Assembly: GCA_040882555.1 (NCBI GenBank)
Contig: JBBEBC010000130.1
Coordinates: forward strand, 1-14,880
DNA: 14,880 nucleotides
Direction: 5' to 3'
DNA from: M30B66 sp040882555
GTDB lineage: Bacteria > Bacteroidota > Bacteroidia > M30B66
In this document: piece after piece, positions 7,372 to 14,540 of the stretch
How the letters are laid out: each line of letters opens with the position of its first letter
How positions within the stretch are numbered: position 1 is the stretch's first letter
Position numbers and translations under genes: made by a program
Notes under the pieces: model-generated
Told to the model about the DNA's origin: nothing
Databases searched by the model: none
The model's input: only the letters and a program-made list of their open reading frames with translations

Positions 7372-7821
7372 CTAAGGATTAGAAATCAGGATATGATCCT
7401 GAACGATAAAACAGCCCGGATAGGTCTTGCAGATTATTGCCTGATTTTTCCGGGCTTCTGCTTTAGTTCTATAATTACCGCATCTAACCTTGAAATTGGG
7501 CTGCTGATAGGATAGATAAACAGGAATATGAGGATGACTTCCTTCAATATCATTTACTAAATTTTGTGCCCTTTCTTTGGCATTATTCCCTCCATCTGAG
7601 AAAACTTGTATTCTATAGCCATCTAGCCCTGGCTCTTTGAAATTTTCCTTTTTATACAACTCAAGAAGGGAAATCATCCCATTAGGTAGTTGCCAATTTA
7701 CATTTCCCTTTAAAACATTTAAAGATGAATCGTTAATAGTTTTGGAATTCAAACCGGTATCTACTTGAGCTCTCAGTGAAATAAAACAAAGAGATAATAT
7801 CAAAATTGGAAGAATCCTCAT
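7372..7821 (-). CDS. Secreted SPOR-domain protein
   Basis: A 149-residue protein with a signal peptide (hydrophobic residues 4-16, probable cleavage after RAQ near 19) and a linker of about 45 residues. A SPOR domain follows at about 68-144, with the first strand YRIQVFSDGG (69-78), the helix KERAQNLVNDI, then FKVRCGNYRTKAEARKNQ and a final YPGCFIVQD strand. SPOR domains bind denuded glycan strands of peptidoglycan, so the mature protein probably sits in the periplasm and may act in cell division or wall remodelling. The exact role is unknown. It has three cysteines (114, 131 and 137). It is a single gene on the minus strand. Its stop abuts the infB stop, and its start faces the act operon across a 331-base divergent region with a candidate promoter about 25 bases upstream of the ATG. 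I do not recognise a specific gene name. Confidence 0.88.
   Translation of the reverse strand: MRILPILILSLCFISLRAQVDTGLNSKTINDSSLNVLKGNVNWQLPNGMISLLELYKKENFKEPGLDGYRIQVFSDGGNNAKERAQNLVNDIEGSHPHIPVYLSYQQPNFKVRCGNYRTKAEARKNQAIICKTYPGCFIVQDHILISNP
7386..7402. terminator. Perfect stem-loop just past the infB stop, inside the SPOR gene
   Basis: TCAGGAT (7386-7392), loop ATG, ATCCTGA (7396-7402) form a perfect seven-pair stem starting 14 bases after the infB stop. A second, longer inverted repeat follows: AGCCCGGA (7413-7420) and TCCGGGCT (7449-7456). Neither is followed by a clear T run on the plus strand, so canonical intrinsic termination is not shown. They may act as 3'-end stabilisers or a weak terminator for infB while also being coding sequence on the other strand. 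Confidence 0.3.
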
Positions 7822-7844
7822 ATCACATTGGTTAAACTTGATGA

Positions 7845-7873
7845 CAAAAGTAAGACCTACTCTGAATGTAAAA
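7845..7873 (-). promoter_or_regulatory. Candidate promoter for the SPOR gene
   Basis: Read on the minus strand, TACTTTTG (7852-7845) is an exact TAnnTTTG element and is identical to the rimP -7 octamer. Upstream there is only a TTTT run (7873-7870) where a TTTG would be expected, at 17 bases spacing. Transcription would start near 7838, leaving a leader of roughly 17 bases. The -33 position overlaps one arm of a 9-base inverted repeat. Confidence 0.5.
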
Positions 7874-7899
7874 CTATAAAAATGGACATATTTTACATT
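7865..7899. repeat. 9-base inverted repeat overlapping the SPOR gene -33 region
   Basis: AATGTAAAA (7865-7873) and TTTTACATT (7891-7899) are perfect inverted arms with a 17-base spacer. The left arm covers the expected -33 position of the SPOR promoter, a location where a bound protein would block RNA polymerase or assist it. No known operator is recognised. AT-rich composition raises the chance of a coincidental match, although nine perfect pairs are fairly long. Confidence 0.4.
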
Positions 7900-8038
7900 T
7901 TAAAAATACTCATAGATCAGATATTCAATAAAGGCGGAACATCCCTCCTAACTGCCTAATGAACTTGTATTGAGGCTGATAAAGACAATAATTCAATAGC
8001 TTAAAAGTGCCTTAAACAATAGAAAAGCAGGATTTGTT

Positions 8039-8057
8039 ATTTAGAATCGGTCTAAAT
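8039..8057. repeat. Inverted repeat upstream of the act promoter (operator candidate)
   Basis: ATTTAGA (8039-8045) and TCTAAAT (8051-8057) are perfect 7-base arms with a 5-base spacer. The size and spacing suit a dimeric regulator. The site lies about 45 bases upstream of the act -7 element, a place typical for activators. It vaguely resembles Fur/PerR-type palindromes, but the match is imperfect and no regulator is assigned. Confidence 0.4.
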
Positions 8058-8083
8058 TAAAAACTAGTTAAAAAAAACAAGCG

Positions 8084-8109
8084 TTGGAAATGCTTAACAG
8101 TTAAATTTG
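8084..8109 (+). promoter_or_regulatory. Candidate promoter for the act operon
   Basis: TAAATTTG (8102-8109) matches the TAnnTTTG -7 element exactly. The only upstream TTG (8084-8086) is 15 bases away, which is short, so the -33 contact is weak. Transcription would start near 8116, giving a leader of about 37 bases. A weak -33 element would fit a promoter that needs an activator, which is inference. Confidence 0.5.
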
Positions 8110-8152
8110 CAGCCGTTAAAACAGATATAGGGTTTAACACAATTAAAGGTCT

Positions 8153-9415
8153 ATGCATCAATTTAATTCTCGTATCTCACTGCTTCTGACCATGTTATTC
8201 ATGGTATTCTTCGCTCCAAGCGAAGGATTTTCACAAGATGGAGCTAAGTTATTTAAAGGGAACTGTGCGTCATGTCACAAGCCTACAAATCAAAAACTAA
8301 TAGGTCCAGGTCTTCAAGGCGTTCGTGATAGATGGCCTGACGAAGCAAAACTTATAGCTTGGATTAAGAATTCGCAAGAATTTCTGAAAACTGGTGATTC
8401 ATATGCTAATAAGCTATATGAAGAATATGGCAAGAGCATCATGCCAGCTTTTGCTCTTAGCAATGAAGAAATCATTGCCATTGTTGATTGGTCAAACAAA
8501 GGAGGAGACGCTCCAGTTGCTGCTACAGGAACAGACGTTGCTGCTGGAGGAGCTGCTACCAGTGGTGGCGCAGAGACAGATTCAGATACCTACTTCCTGG
8601 TATTAATGGGTATAGCTATACTGCTCATTATTTTGATTTCTGTTTTGAGCTCAGTAAAATCTTCTTTAGAAGTTCTTGTTAACGAAAAGAGTGGAATCAT
8701 TGTAGAGCCGAAGCCAGTAAGAAGTCCGGTTGACCGTTTTAAGTTTTGGGCTTCTCAAAACAAAAAAATTGTAGCTATCGTTAGTTTATTGCTCATCACT
8801 TGGGTACTTAATATCGGATGGGATGGTTTAATGGGTGTTGGAGTGTATCAAGGTTACCAACCTGAGCAACCTATTAAATTTTCACACGAACTGCATGCTG
8901 GTCAAAACCAAATTGCATGTGTATACTGTCACAGTGGTGTTGAAAAATCTAAGCATGCTAATATTCCTTCAGCTAATGTTTGTATGAATTGCCACGCTTA
9001 CATACAACAAGGTCCTACTTATGGAACTGAAGAAATATCAAAAATTTATGCTGCCTTGGATTATAATCCAGAAACAAGACAGTACGGCGAAAACCCTAAA
9101 CCTATTCAATGGGTAAGAGTTCACAATCTTCCTGATCACGTATATTTCAACCACAGTCAGCATGTTAAGGTTGGTAAAATTGAATGTACAGAATGCCATG
9201 GTCCTGTTGATTCTATGGCTGTTGTTCAACAATACTCACCATTAACAATGGGATGGTGTATTAATTGTCACCGCGAAACAGCTGTAAAATTCGAAGGAAA
9301 CGATTACTACGAAGATTTGCATAAACAATTCATGGAAGACCCAGATTACAAAAAAGGTGATGTGTTCACTGTAGAAAAAATCGGTGGTCTTGAATGTTCT
9401 AAATGCCATTATTGA
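8153..9415 (+). CDS. actA: Alternative complex III subunit ActA, multiheme cytochrome c with six CxxCH motifs
   Basis: A 420-residue electron-transfer subunit of alternative complex III. A signal peptide (about 1-28) precedes a monoheme class I cytochrome c domain with CASCH (38-42) and a likely axial Met97 in KSIMPAF. An Ala/Gly/Thr linker (about 119-144) and two hydrophobic segments (about 146-167 and 206-223) follow. A periplasmic multiheme domain then carries CVYCH (256-260), CMNCH (277-281), CTECH (345-349), CINCH (369-373) and CSKCH (415-419). The last motif ends one residue before the stop. ActA was described as pentaheme in the first characterised complex, so the N-terminal heme domain is an addition relative to that description. 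It probably moves electrons from ActB toward ActE and an oxidase. It is the first gene of actABCDE, 36 bases before actB. AAAGG lies three bases before the ATG, a rather short spacing. Confidence 0.93.
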   Translation: MHQFNSRISLLLTMLFMVFFAPSEGFSQDGAKLFKGNCASCHKPTNQKLIGPGLQGVRDRWPDEAKLIAWIKNSQEFLKTGDSYANKLYEEYGKSIMPAFALSNEEIIAIVDWSNKGGDAPVAATGTDVAAGGAATSGGAETDSDTYFLVLMGIAILLIILISVLSSVKSSLEVLVNEKSGIIVEPKPVRSPVDRFKFWASQNKKIVAIVSLLLITWVLNIGWDGLMGVGVYQGYQPEQPIKFSHELHAGQNQIACVYCHSGVEKSKHANIPSANVCMNCHAYIQQGPTYGTEEISKIYAALDYNPETRQYGENPKPIQWVRVHNLPDHVYFNHSQHVKVGKIECTECHGPVDSMAVVQQYSPLTMGWCINCHRETAVKFEGNDYYEDLHKQFMEDPDYKKGDVFTVEKIGGLECSKCHY

Positions 9416-9451
9416 TCTCAACATTTCAATCATAACAAGGATTAACGAAGT

Positions 9452-12400
9452 ATGAGTACTACTAAGAAATACTGGAAAGGAATAGAAGAATTGCAGGAAA
9501 CTCCTGAATTCTTGAAACTTCAGCAAAATGAATTTGCAGAGGAGCTTCCAGTTGATAAGTTTTTAGGAGATGAAAACCTTATCGACACCAGCACAAATAG
9601 AAGAGATTTTTTAAAGTTCCTAGGTTTTAGCGTTACAGCAGCTTCACTTGCTGCATGCGAAACTCCTGTTAGGAAGGCTATTCCATATCTAAACAAACCC
9701 GAAGAAATTACTCCCGGTGTAGCAAATTATTATGCTTCAACCCATTGGGACGGTCAAGATTTCTCGAGTGTTTTAGTTAAAACTCGCGAAGGAAGACCTA
9801 TCAAAGTAGATGGAAATGAATTGTGTATGATTACCAAAGGAGGTTCTCATGCAAGAGTTCAAGCATCAGTTCTTTCTCTTTATGATTCTGCAAGAATTGC
9901 AGGACCAATGAAAGGTGGGGCAGAAATTACTTGGGAAGCTGCTGACAAAGAAATTATTGAAAAACTTATTGCATCTAATTCTTCTGGCAAATCTATTAGA
10001 GTACTTACTTCTTCAGTAATATCTCCTTCTATAAAATCTGCTTTTGGAGAATTTGCTCTTGCTTATCCAAACACCAAGGTAACTACCTACGACAGCATCT
10101 CTTTCAAAGCAATGGCTGATGCAAACTTGGCAAGTTTCGGGAAAGCTGTTATTCCTACTTACTCGTTTGAGAAAGCTGATTACATAGTTGGAATAAATTG
10201 TGACTTCCTTGCAAATTGGCTTAGTCCAATCGAGCATGCCCGTCAATATGCTCAGAATAGAAAATTAAGTGCCGAGAAGAAGAACATGTCTAAGCATGTT
10301 CAAATTGAATCAGCATTATCGGTTACTGGTTCTAACGCAGATAAGCGTATTGCACTTAAGCCTTCTCAATTAGGCTCTGCAATCGTTCAACTTTATAATA
10401 AAGTAACAGGAAGTTCACTTCAATCAAAAAGTTTAGATAATAAAGATGCTGCAATCGGAGAAATAGCCAAAGAGCTCAAAGCTCAAATGGGTAAAGCTCT
10501 TGTAGTTTGCGGATCTAATGATGTTGAAGTTCAAAAGATTGTTATCGCGCTTAATCAATACTTAGGTGCTTATAATAACACTATCAATATAGACGTAGTT
10601 GATAACACACGCCAAGGTAATGAAGCGGATGTAATGTCGCTAATTGAGGAAATGAATAGTGGATCAGTCGGAGCTTTAATCATCCACGGGTGCAACCCAG
10701 TTTATTCACTTCCTTCAGGAGAAAAATTTAAAGCAGCACTTTCGAAGGTGGGATATTCAATATCCTTTTCAGATAGAGCTGATGAAACAGCTTCGGCTTG
10801 TTCAATTATCACTCCTGATCACCACTACCTTGAAGCTTGGACGGACTCAAATCCTAGAACAGGTCACTATACTCTTGGTCAACCTACAATTCAACCAATT
10901 TTCAAGACAAGACAGGCTTTAGAAAGTCTTTTGAAATGGGCAGGTAACACCATAGATGCTCATGATTATATAGCTAAAATCTGGGAATCGACAGTTTATC
11001 CATCTACATCTGGGTTAACTGCTTTCAGTGAATTCTGGAGAAAGTCTCTGCATGACGGAATAGTAACTATTGCTAACACGGACCAATCTGCAATTCAAGA
11101 TGCTCTAGCTCCTGCAATAGATTTAGGTTCAAGCGCCGCTTCTATTTCTGCTACTGCAGCGAAAGCTTCAGGCGTAGAATTGGTAATTTACAGCAAAACA
11201 GGTCTAGGTGATGGAAGTCAAGCAAATAATCCTTGGCTTCAAGAACTTCCTGATCCTGTTTCAAAAGTGACTTGGGACAATTATGTCATGATGAATCTTG
11301 ACGAAATGAAAGAGAAAGGGTTCAATACTATTCTCGGTCAAGAACAAAAATCTGATACGGTAGAAGTAAGTCTTGGAGGACATTCAGTAACTCTTCCTGT
11401 GCTTGGTCAACCTGGTTTACCTAAAGGTGTAATAGCCATTTCATTAGGATATGGAAGAACGGCTGCAGGAAAAACTGCAAATGGTGTTGGAGCAAATGCA
11501 GCCGGATTTATTCAATTCAAGGATGGTTATTTCAATTATAATGTTTCTGGAGTAACCGTTTCTGAAAGCAAAGGAAAATATAGCATTGCAGCAACTCAAA
11601 CTCATCACACAATGATGGGTCGTCAGATTGTGAAGGAAACTACATTATCTGAGTATAAAAAAGATGCAAAAGCAGGAAACGAAGACATCTTGTATGCCAC
11701 TAACCTGAAGAATATCGGTAAAGATGGAAAAGCAAGTGCGAAAGAGTTAAATCTTTGGGATTCTTTTGAGAACAAGAATCACTTCTGGAATATGTCTATT
11801 GACTTAAATTCATGCATCGGATGTGGAGCATGCGTTATAAGCTGTAATTCTGAAAACAATGTTCCTGTTGTTGGTAAAGATGAAGTAAGAAGAAGTAGAG
11901 AAATGCATTGGATGAGAATAGATCGCTATTACTCATCAGATATGAATGAAGAAAAGGCTGAAGCAGAAGGAATTGGAGCTATTGATAAGTTCCTTAAAAT
12001 GGAAGTTCCATCCTCTGATGAAGTGGAAGTAGTTTTTCAACCTGTTATGTGTCAGCATTGTAATCATGCTCCTTGTGAAACTGTTTGTCCAGTGCTTGCA
12101 ACCACTCACAGTCTTGAAGGTATAAACCAGATGACTTATAACAGATGTATCGGTACTCGTTACTGTGCAAACAACTGTCCGTATAAAGTACGTCGCTTCA
12201 ACTGGTTCAGATATAATGAGAATGCTGAATTTGACTTTAACATGTACGAGGATCTAGGCAAAATGGTCTTAAATCCTGACGTAACTGTTCGTTCAAGAGG
12301 AGTTATGGAGAAGTGTTCCATGTGTGTTCAAAGAATTCAGGAAGGGAAATTGAAGTCTAAGAAAAATTCAGAACGGCCAAAAGATGGTTCTATTAAGACT

Positions 12401-12580
12401 GCTTGTCAGCAAGCTTGCCCAACAAATGCGATTACTTTCGGAGATTTCAATGATGAGTCATCAGAAGTGCGCAAAGCATGGGACAATGAGCGCAAGTATC
12501 AACTACTTGAGGAAGTTGGTACCCAACCATCAGTATTCTATTTAACAAAAGTCCGTAACAAAAACGCCACTGAGGCTTAA
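9452..12580 (+). CDS. actB: Alternative complex III iron-sulfur subunit ActB (molybdopterin-oxidoreductase-like fused to ferredoxin-like domain)
   Basis: A 1042-residue fusion protein. The first 49 residues are a polar extension. RRDFLKFLGF (50-59), a hydrophobic stretch and LAAC (66-69) follow: a twin-arginine signal with a possible lipobox at Cys69. Residues of about 85-700 resemble a molybdopterin oxidoreductase chain, which in this family carries no Mo cofactor. The C-terminal part (about 780-1030) has four cysteine clusters: C788/791/794/798, C867/870/875/879, C899/905/909 and C955/958/985/989. The third has Thr902 where a fourth cysteine would be (CIGTRYCANNC), so the total of 15 fits three [4Fe-4S] clusters and one [3Fe-4S] cluster, as known for ActB. 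It passes electrons from quinol oxidised at ActC to the heme subunits. AAGGA lies ten bases upstream of the ATG. The gap to actC is 26 bases. Confidence 0.95.
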   Translation: MSTTKKYWKGIEELQETPEFLKLQQNEFAEELPVDKFLGDENLIDTSTNRRDFLKFLGFSVTAASLAACETPVRKAIPYLNKPEEITPGVANYYASTHWDGQDFSSVLVKTREGRPIKVDGNELCMITKGGSHARVQASVLSLYDSARIAGPMKGGAEITWEAADKEIIEKLIASNSSGKSIRVLTSSVISPSIKSAFGEFALAYPNTKVTTYDSISFKAMADANLASFGKAVIPTYSFEKADYIVGINCDFLANWLSPIEHARQYAQNRKLSAEKKNMSKHVQIESALSVTGSNADKRIALKPSQLGSAIVQLYNKVTGSSLQSKSLDNKDAAIGEIAKELKAQMGKALVVCGSNDVEVQKIVIALNQYLGAYNNTINIDVVDNTRQGNEADVMSLIEEMNSGSVGALIIHGCNPVYSLPSGEKFKAALSKVGYSISFSDRADETASACSIITPDHHYLEAWTDSNPRTGHYTLGQPTIQPIFKTRQALESLLKWAGNTIDAHDYIAKIWESTVYPSTSGLTAFSEFWRKSLHDGIVTIANTDQSAIQDALAPAIDLGSSAASISATAAKASGVELVIYSKTGLGDGSQANNPWLQELPDPVSKVTWDNYVMMNLDEMKEKGFNTILGQEQKSDTVEVSLGGHSVTLPVLGQPGLPKGVIAISLGYGRTAAGKTANGVGANAAGFIQFKDGYFNYNVSGVTVSESKGKYSIAATQTHHTMMGRQIVKETTLSEYKKDAKAGNEDILYATNLKNIGKDGKASAKELNLWDSFENKNHFWNMSIDLNSCIGCGACVISCNSENNVPVVGKDEVRRSREMHWMRIDRYYSSDMNEEKAEAEGIGAIDKFLKMEVPSSDEVEVVFQPVMCQHCNHAPCETVCPVLATTHSLEGINQMTYNRCIGTRYCANNCPYKVRRFNWFRYNENAEFDFNMYEDLGKMVLNPDVTVRSRGVMEKCSMCVQRIQEGKLKSKKNSERPKDGSIKTACQQACPTNAITFGDFNDESSEVRKAWDNERKYQLLEEVGTQPSVFYLTKVRNKNATEA

Positions 12581-12606
12581 TAAAAAAGCTTAGCAGAAAT
12601 AAAGCT

Positions 12607-13986
12607 ATGGAACAAAATTCAACAGTTACAGTAAGGCAGCCGCTAATTCTTGGCAAGAAATCCTATCATCAGATTTCGGAGGATATCTCCAGACCTGTCG
12701 AAGGAAAGGCAAACAGGCTCTTTAAAATTGTATTTACAATCTCGGCTCTTCTTGCACTATGGGGAGTCGGTTGCTTTGCTTATACCATTGGAACAGGTAT
12801 CGGCGTCTGGGGTTTGAATAAAACTGTTGGATGGGCCTGGGATATTACAAACTTCGTATGGTGGGTAGGTATTGGTCACGCAGGAACACTTATTTCGGCT
12901 ATTCTTTTACTTTTTCGTCAGCGCTGGAGAATGTCTATCAATAGATCTGCTGAGGCAATGACAATCTTTGCAGTAATATGTGCTGCTCTTTTCCCAGTAA
13001 TGCACATGGGTAGAGTTTGGGTTGCTTATTGGGTTCTTCCTCTTCCAAATCAATTTGGTTCTTTGTGGGTTAACTTTAACTCTCCTCTTCTTTGGGACGT
13101 TTTTGCAATTTCGACTTACTTCACCGTTTCTCTTGTATTTTGGTATACAGGACTTATTCCTGACTTCGCGACAATACGAGATCGTCAGTTGAAGCCAAGA
13201 ATGCGCAAAATTTATAACATCCTTAGTTTTGGTTGGAGCGGTTCAGCAAAGCAATGGTCAAGATTCGAGGAGGTATCATTAGTACTTGCTGGTCTTTCTA
13301 CCCCATTAGTGCTTTCAGTGCATACAATTGTATCAATGGACTTTGCAACATCCGTTATTCCGGGTTGGCATACCACGATCTTCCCTCCTTATTTCGTTGC
13401 TGGTGCGATTTTCTCCGGTTTCGCGATGGTACTAACACTGCTCATCATTATGAGAAAAGTACTAGGTCTTGAAGACTATATTACAATTTCTCATATTGAG
13501 AATATGAATAAGGTAATCATCCTTACGGGATCAATCGTAGGTGTAGCTTATCTAACAGAGCTTTTTGTATCGTGGTATTCAGGTGTTGAATATGAACAAT
13601 ATGCCTTTCTAAATAGAGCAACAGGTCCTTATTGGTGGTCTTACTGGTCAATGATGACATGTAACGTTATTACACCTCAGCTTTTCTGGTTTAAGAAGAT
13701 TAGAAAAAGTCTAATTGCAACTTTCATCATTTCAATTTTCGTAAATATCGGAATGTGGTTTGAGAGATTTGTGATTATCGTTACGTCACTCCACAGAGAT
13801 TATCTTCCATCAAGTTGGACGATGTTCCACCCTACATTTATTGACATCGGAATTTTCATTGGAACAATTGGAATTTTCTTCACTCTATTCCTCATTTTCG
13901 CAAGAACATTCCCTGTAATTGCCTTGAGTGAATTGAAAACTATTCTTAAGGCTACCAGTGAAAATCCAAAACAACCGCATCATTAA
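12607..13986 (+). CDS. actC: Alternative complex III membrane subunit ActC, NrfD/PsrC family
   Basis: A 459-residue polytopic membrane protein. I count about ten hydrophobic helices, near residues 39-60, 82-103, 117-138, 161-182, 223-244, 261-283, 303-324, 346-363, 368-388 and 411-432, which agrees with ActC. The NrfD/PsrC family oxidises or reduces quinones at the periplasmic side. The polar residues His91, His239, Asp245 and His255 lie in conserved-looking loops or helices (GIGHAGTL, SVHTIVSMDFATS, PGWHTTIFPP) and could form the quinol site or proton path, although I cannot assign them individually. The N-terminus (1-38) is hydrophilic and starts MEQNSTVTVRQPLILGKKSY, a style common to Bacteroidota ActC. 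The gene follows actB by 26 bases and precedes actD by 6 bases. No Shine-Dalgarno sequence is seen. Confidence 0.96.
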   Translation: MEQNSTVTVRQPLILGKKSYHQISEDISRPVEGKANRLFKIVFTISALLALWGVGCFAYTIGTGIGVWGLNKTVGWAWDITNFVWWVGIGHAGTLISAILLLFRQRWRMSINRSAEAMTIFAVICAALFPVMHMGRVWVAYWVLPLPNQFGSLWVNFNSPLLWDVFAISTYFTVSLVFWYTGLIPDFATIRDRQLKPRMRKIYNILSFGWSGSAKQWSRFEEVSLVLAGLSTPLVLSVHTIVSMDFATSVIPGWHTTIFPPYFVAGAIFSGFAMVLTLLIIMRKVLGLEDYITISHIENMNKVIILTGSIVGVAYLTELFVSWYSGVEYEQYAFLNRATGPYWWSYWSMMTCNVITPQLFWFKKIRKSLIATFIISIFVNIGMWFERFVIIVTSLHRDYLPSSWTMFHPTFIDIGIFIGTIGIFFTLFLIFARTFPVIALSELKTILKATSENPKQPHH

Positions 13987-13992
13987 TCCGTT

Positions 13993-14526
13993 ATGAGCAA
14001 AAAAATAATTTACGGGGTATTCGAGGACGAAGAAGTACTATTATCTAGTGCAAAGGTTCTTCGTAGTAAAGGAGTTAGAATAAACGATGTATTTTCTCCT
14101 TTCCCAATTCATGGTCTAGACCCAGTTATTGGAATTAAGCCAACGAGACTTTCTAATGCAGCTTTCTTTTATGGCCTGTTTGGAACTTCCTTCGCAGTAT
14201 GGATGACTTGGTACATGCTTATATCAGATTGGCCAATGAATATTGGCGGGAAGCCAAATTTCCTTTGGATCGATAATATGCCTGCTTTTATTCCTGTAAC
14301 TTTTGAGTTAACAGTGTTCTGTGCAGCTCATGGTATGGTGCTTAGTTATTTACTGGTAAATAAAATTTATCCTGGTAGAAAGCCGCATAATCCTGATCTA
14401 AGGAGCACGGATGATAAATTCATCATGGAAATTCAAACTGCTCAGAATGGCAAGATTGGAGAAGATTCAATTATGTCGACTCTTCGCGAAACTGGAGCTG
14501 TAGAAATCAATCAACAAGAACTGTAA
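13993..14526 (+). CDS. actD: Alternative complex III membrane subunit ActD (DUF3341 family)
   Basis: A 177-residue protein with a soluble N-terminal domain opening MSKKIIYGVFEDEEVLLSSA, typical of the DUF3341/ActD family. It has two membrane helices at about 57-76 and 98-123, and a hydrophilic tail. The sequence SPFPIHGLD (35-43) just before the first helix is a family landmark. In known structures ActD packs against the ActC/ActF membrane bundle and binds no cofactor; its exact role is unclear. It starts only 6 bases after actC and ends 14 bases before actE, so tight cotranscription and perhaps translational coupling are likely. Confidence comes from the family motif together with the position in the operon. 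Confidence 0.94.
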   Translation: MSKKIIYGVFEDEEVLLSSAKVLRSKGVRINDVFSPFPIHGLDPVIGIKPTRLSNAAFFYGLFGTSFAVWMTWYMLISDWPMNIGGKPNFLWIDNMPAFIPVTFELTVFCAAHGMVLSYLLVNKIYPGRKPHNPDLRSTDDKFIMEIQTAQNGKIGEDSIMSTLRETGAVEINQQEL

Positions 14527-14540
14527 TAAGGCCTTGCTTT

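Larger units (their letters stand above)
7822..8152. other. Divergent intergenic region between the SPOR gene and actA
   Basis: These 331 bases hold no gene I would call. They contain a candidate promoter for each flanking gene, two perfect inverted repeats (7865-7899 and 8039-8057) and an AT-rich stretch with an A8 run (8070-8077). The only open frame of note is 25 codons at 7882-7959, without a visible ribosome-binding site. I see no tRNA or known RNA motif. Confidence 0.6.

Noticed and set aside
7933..7949. GGCGG...CCTCC hairpin in the divergent region
   Set aside because: The central pair mismatches and no T tract follows, so neither terminator nor RNA element is supported.
8041..8055. 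Fur/PerR-type 7-1-7 operator at the act upstream dyad
   Set aside because: The left half resembles such sites but the right half differs at two positions, so I report only an unassigned palindrome.
9242..9526. Minus-strand open frame of 94 codons across the actA/actB junction
   Set aside because: It is antisense to both conserved genes and includes the heme-motif region of actA. Nothing suggests expression.
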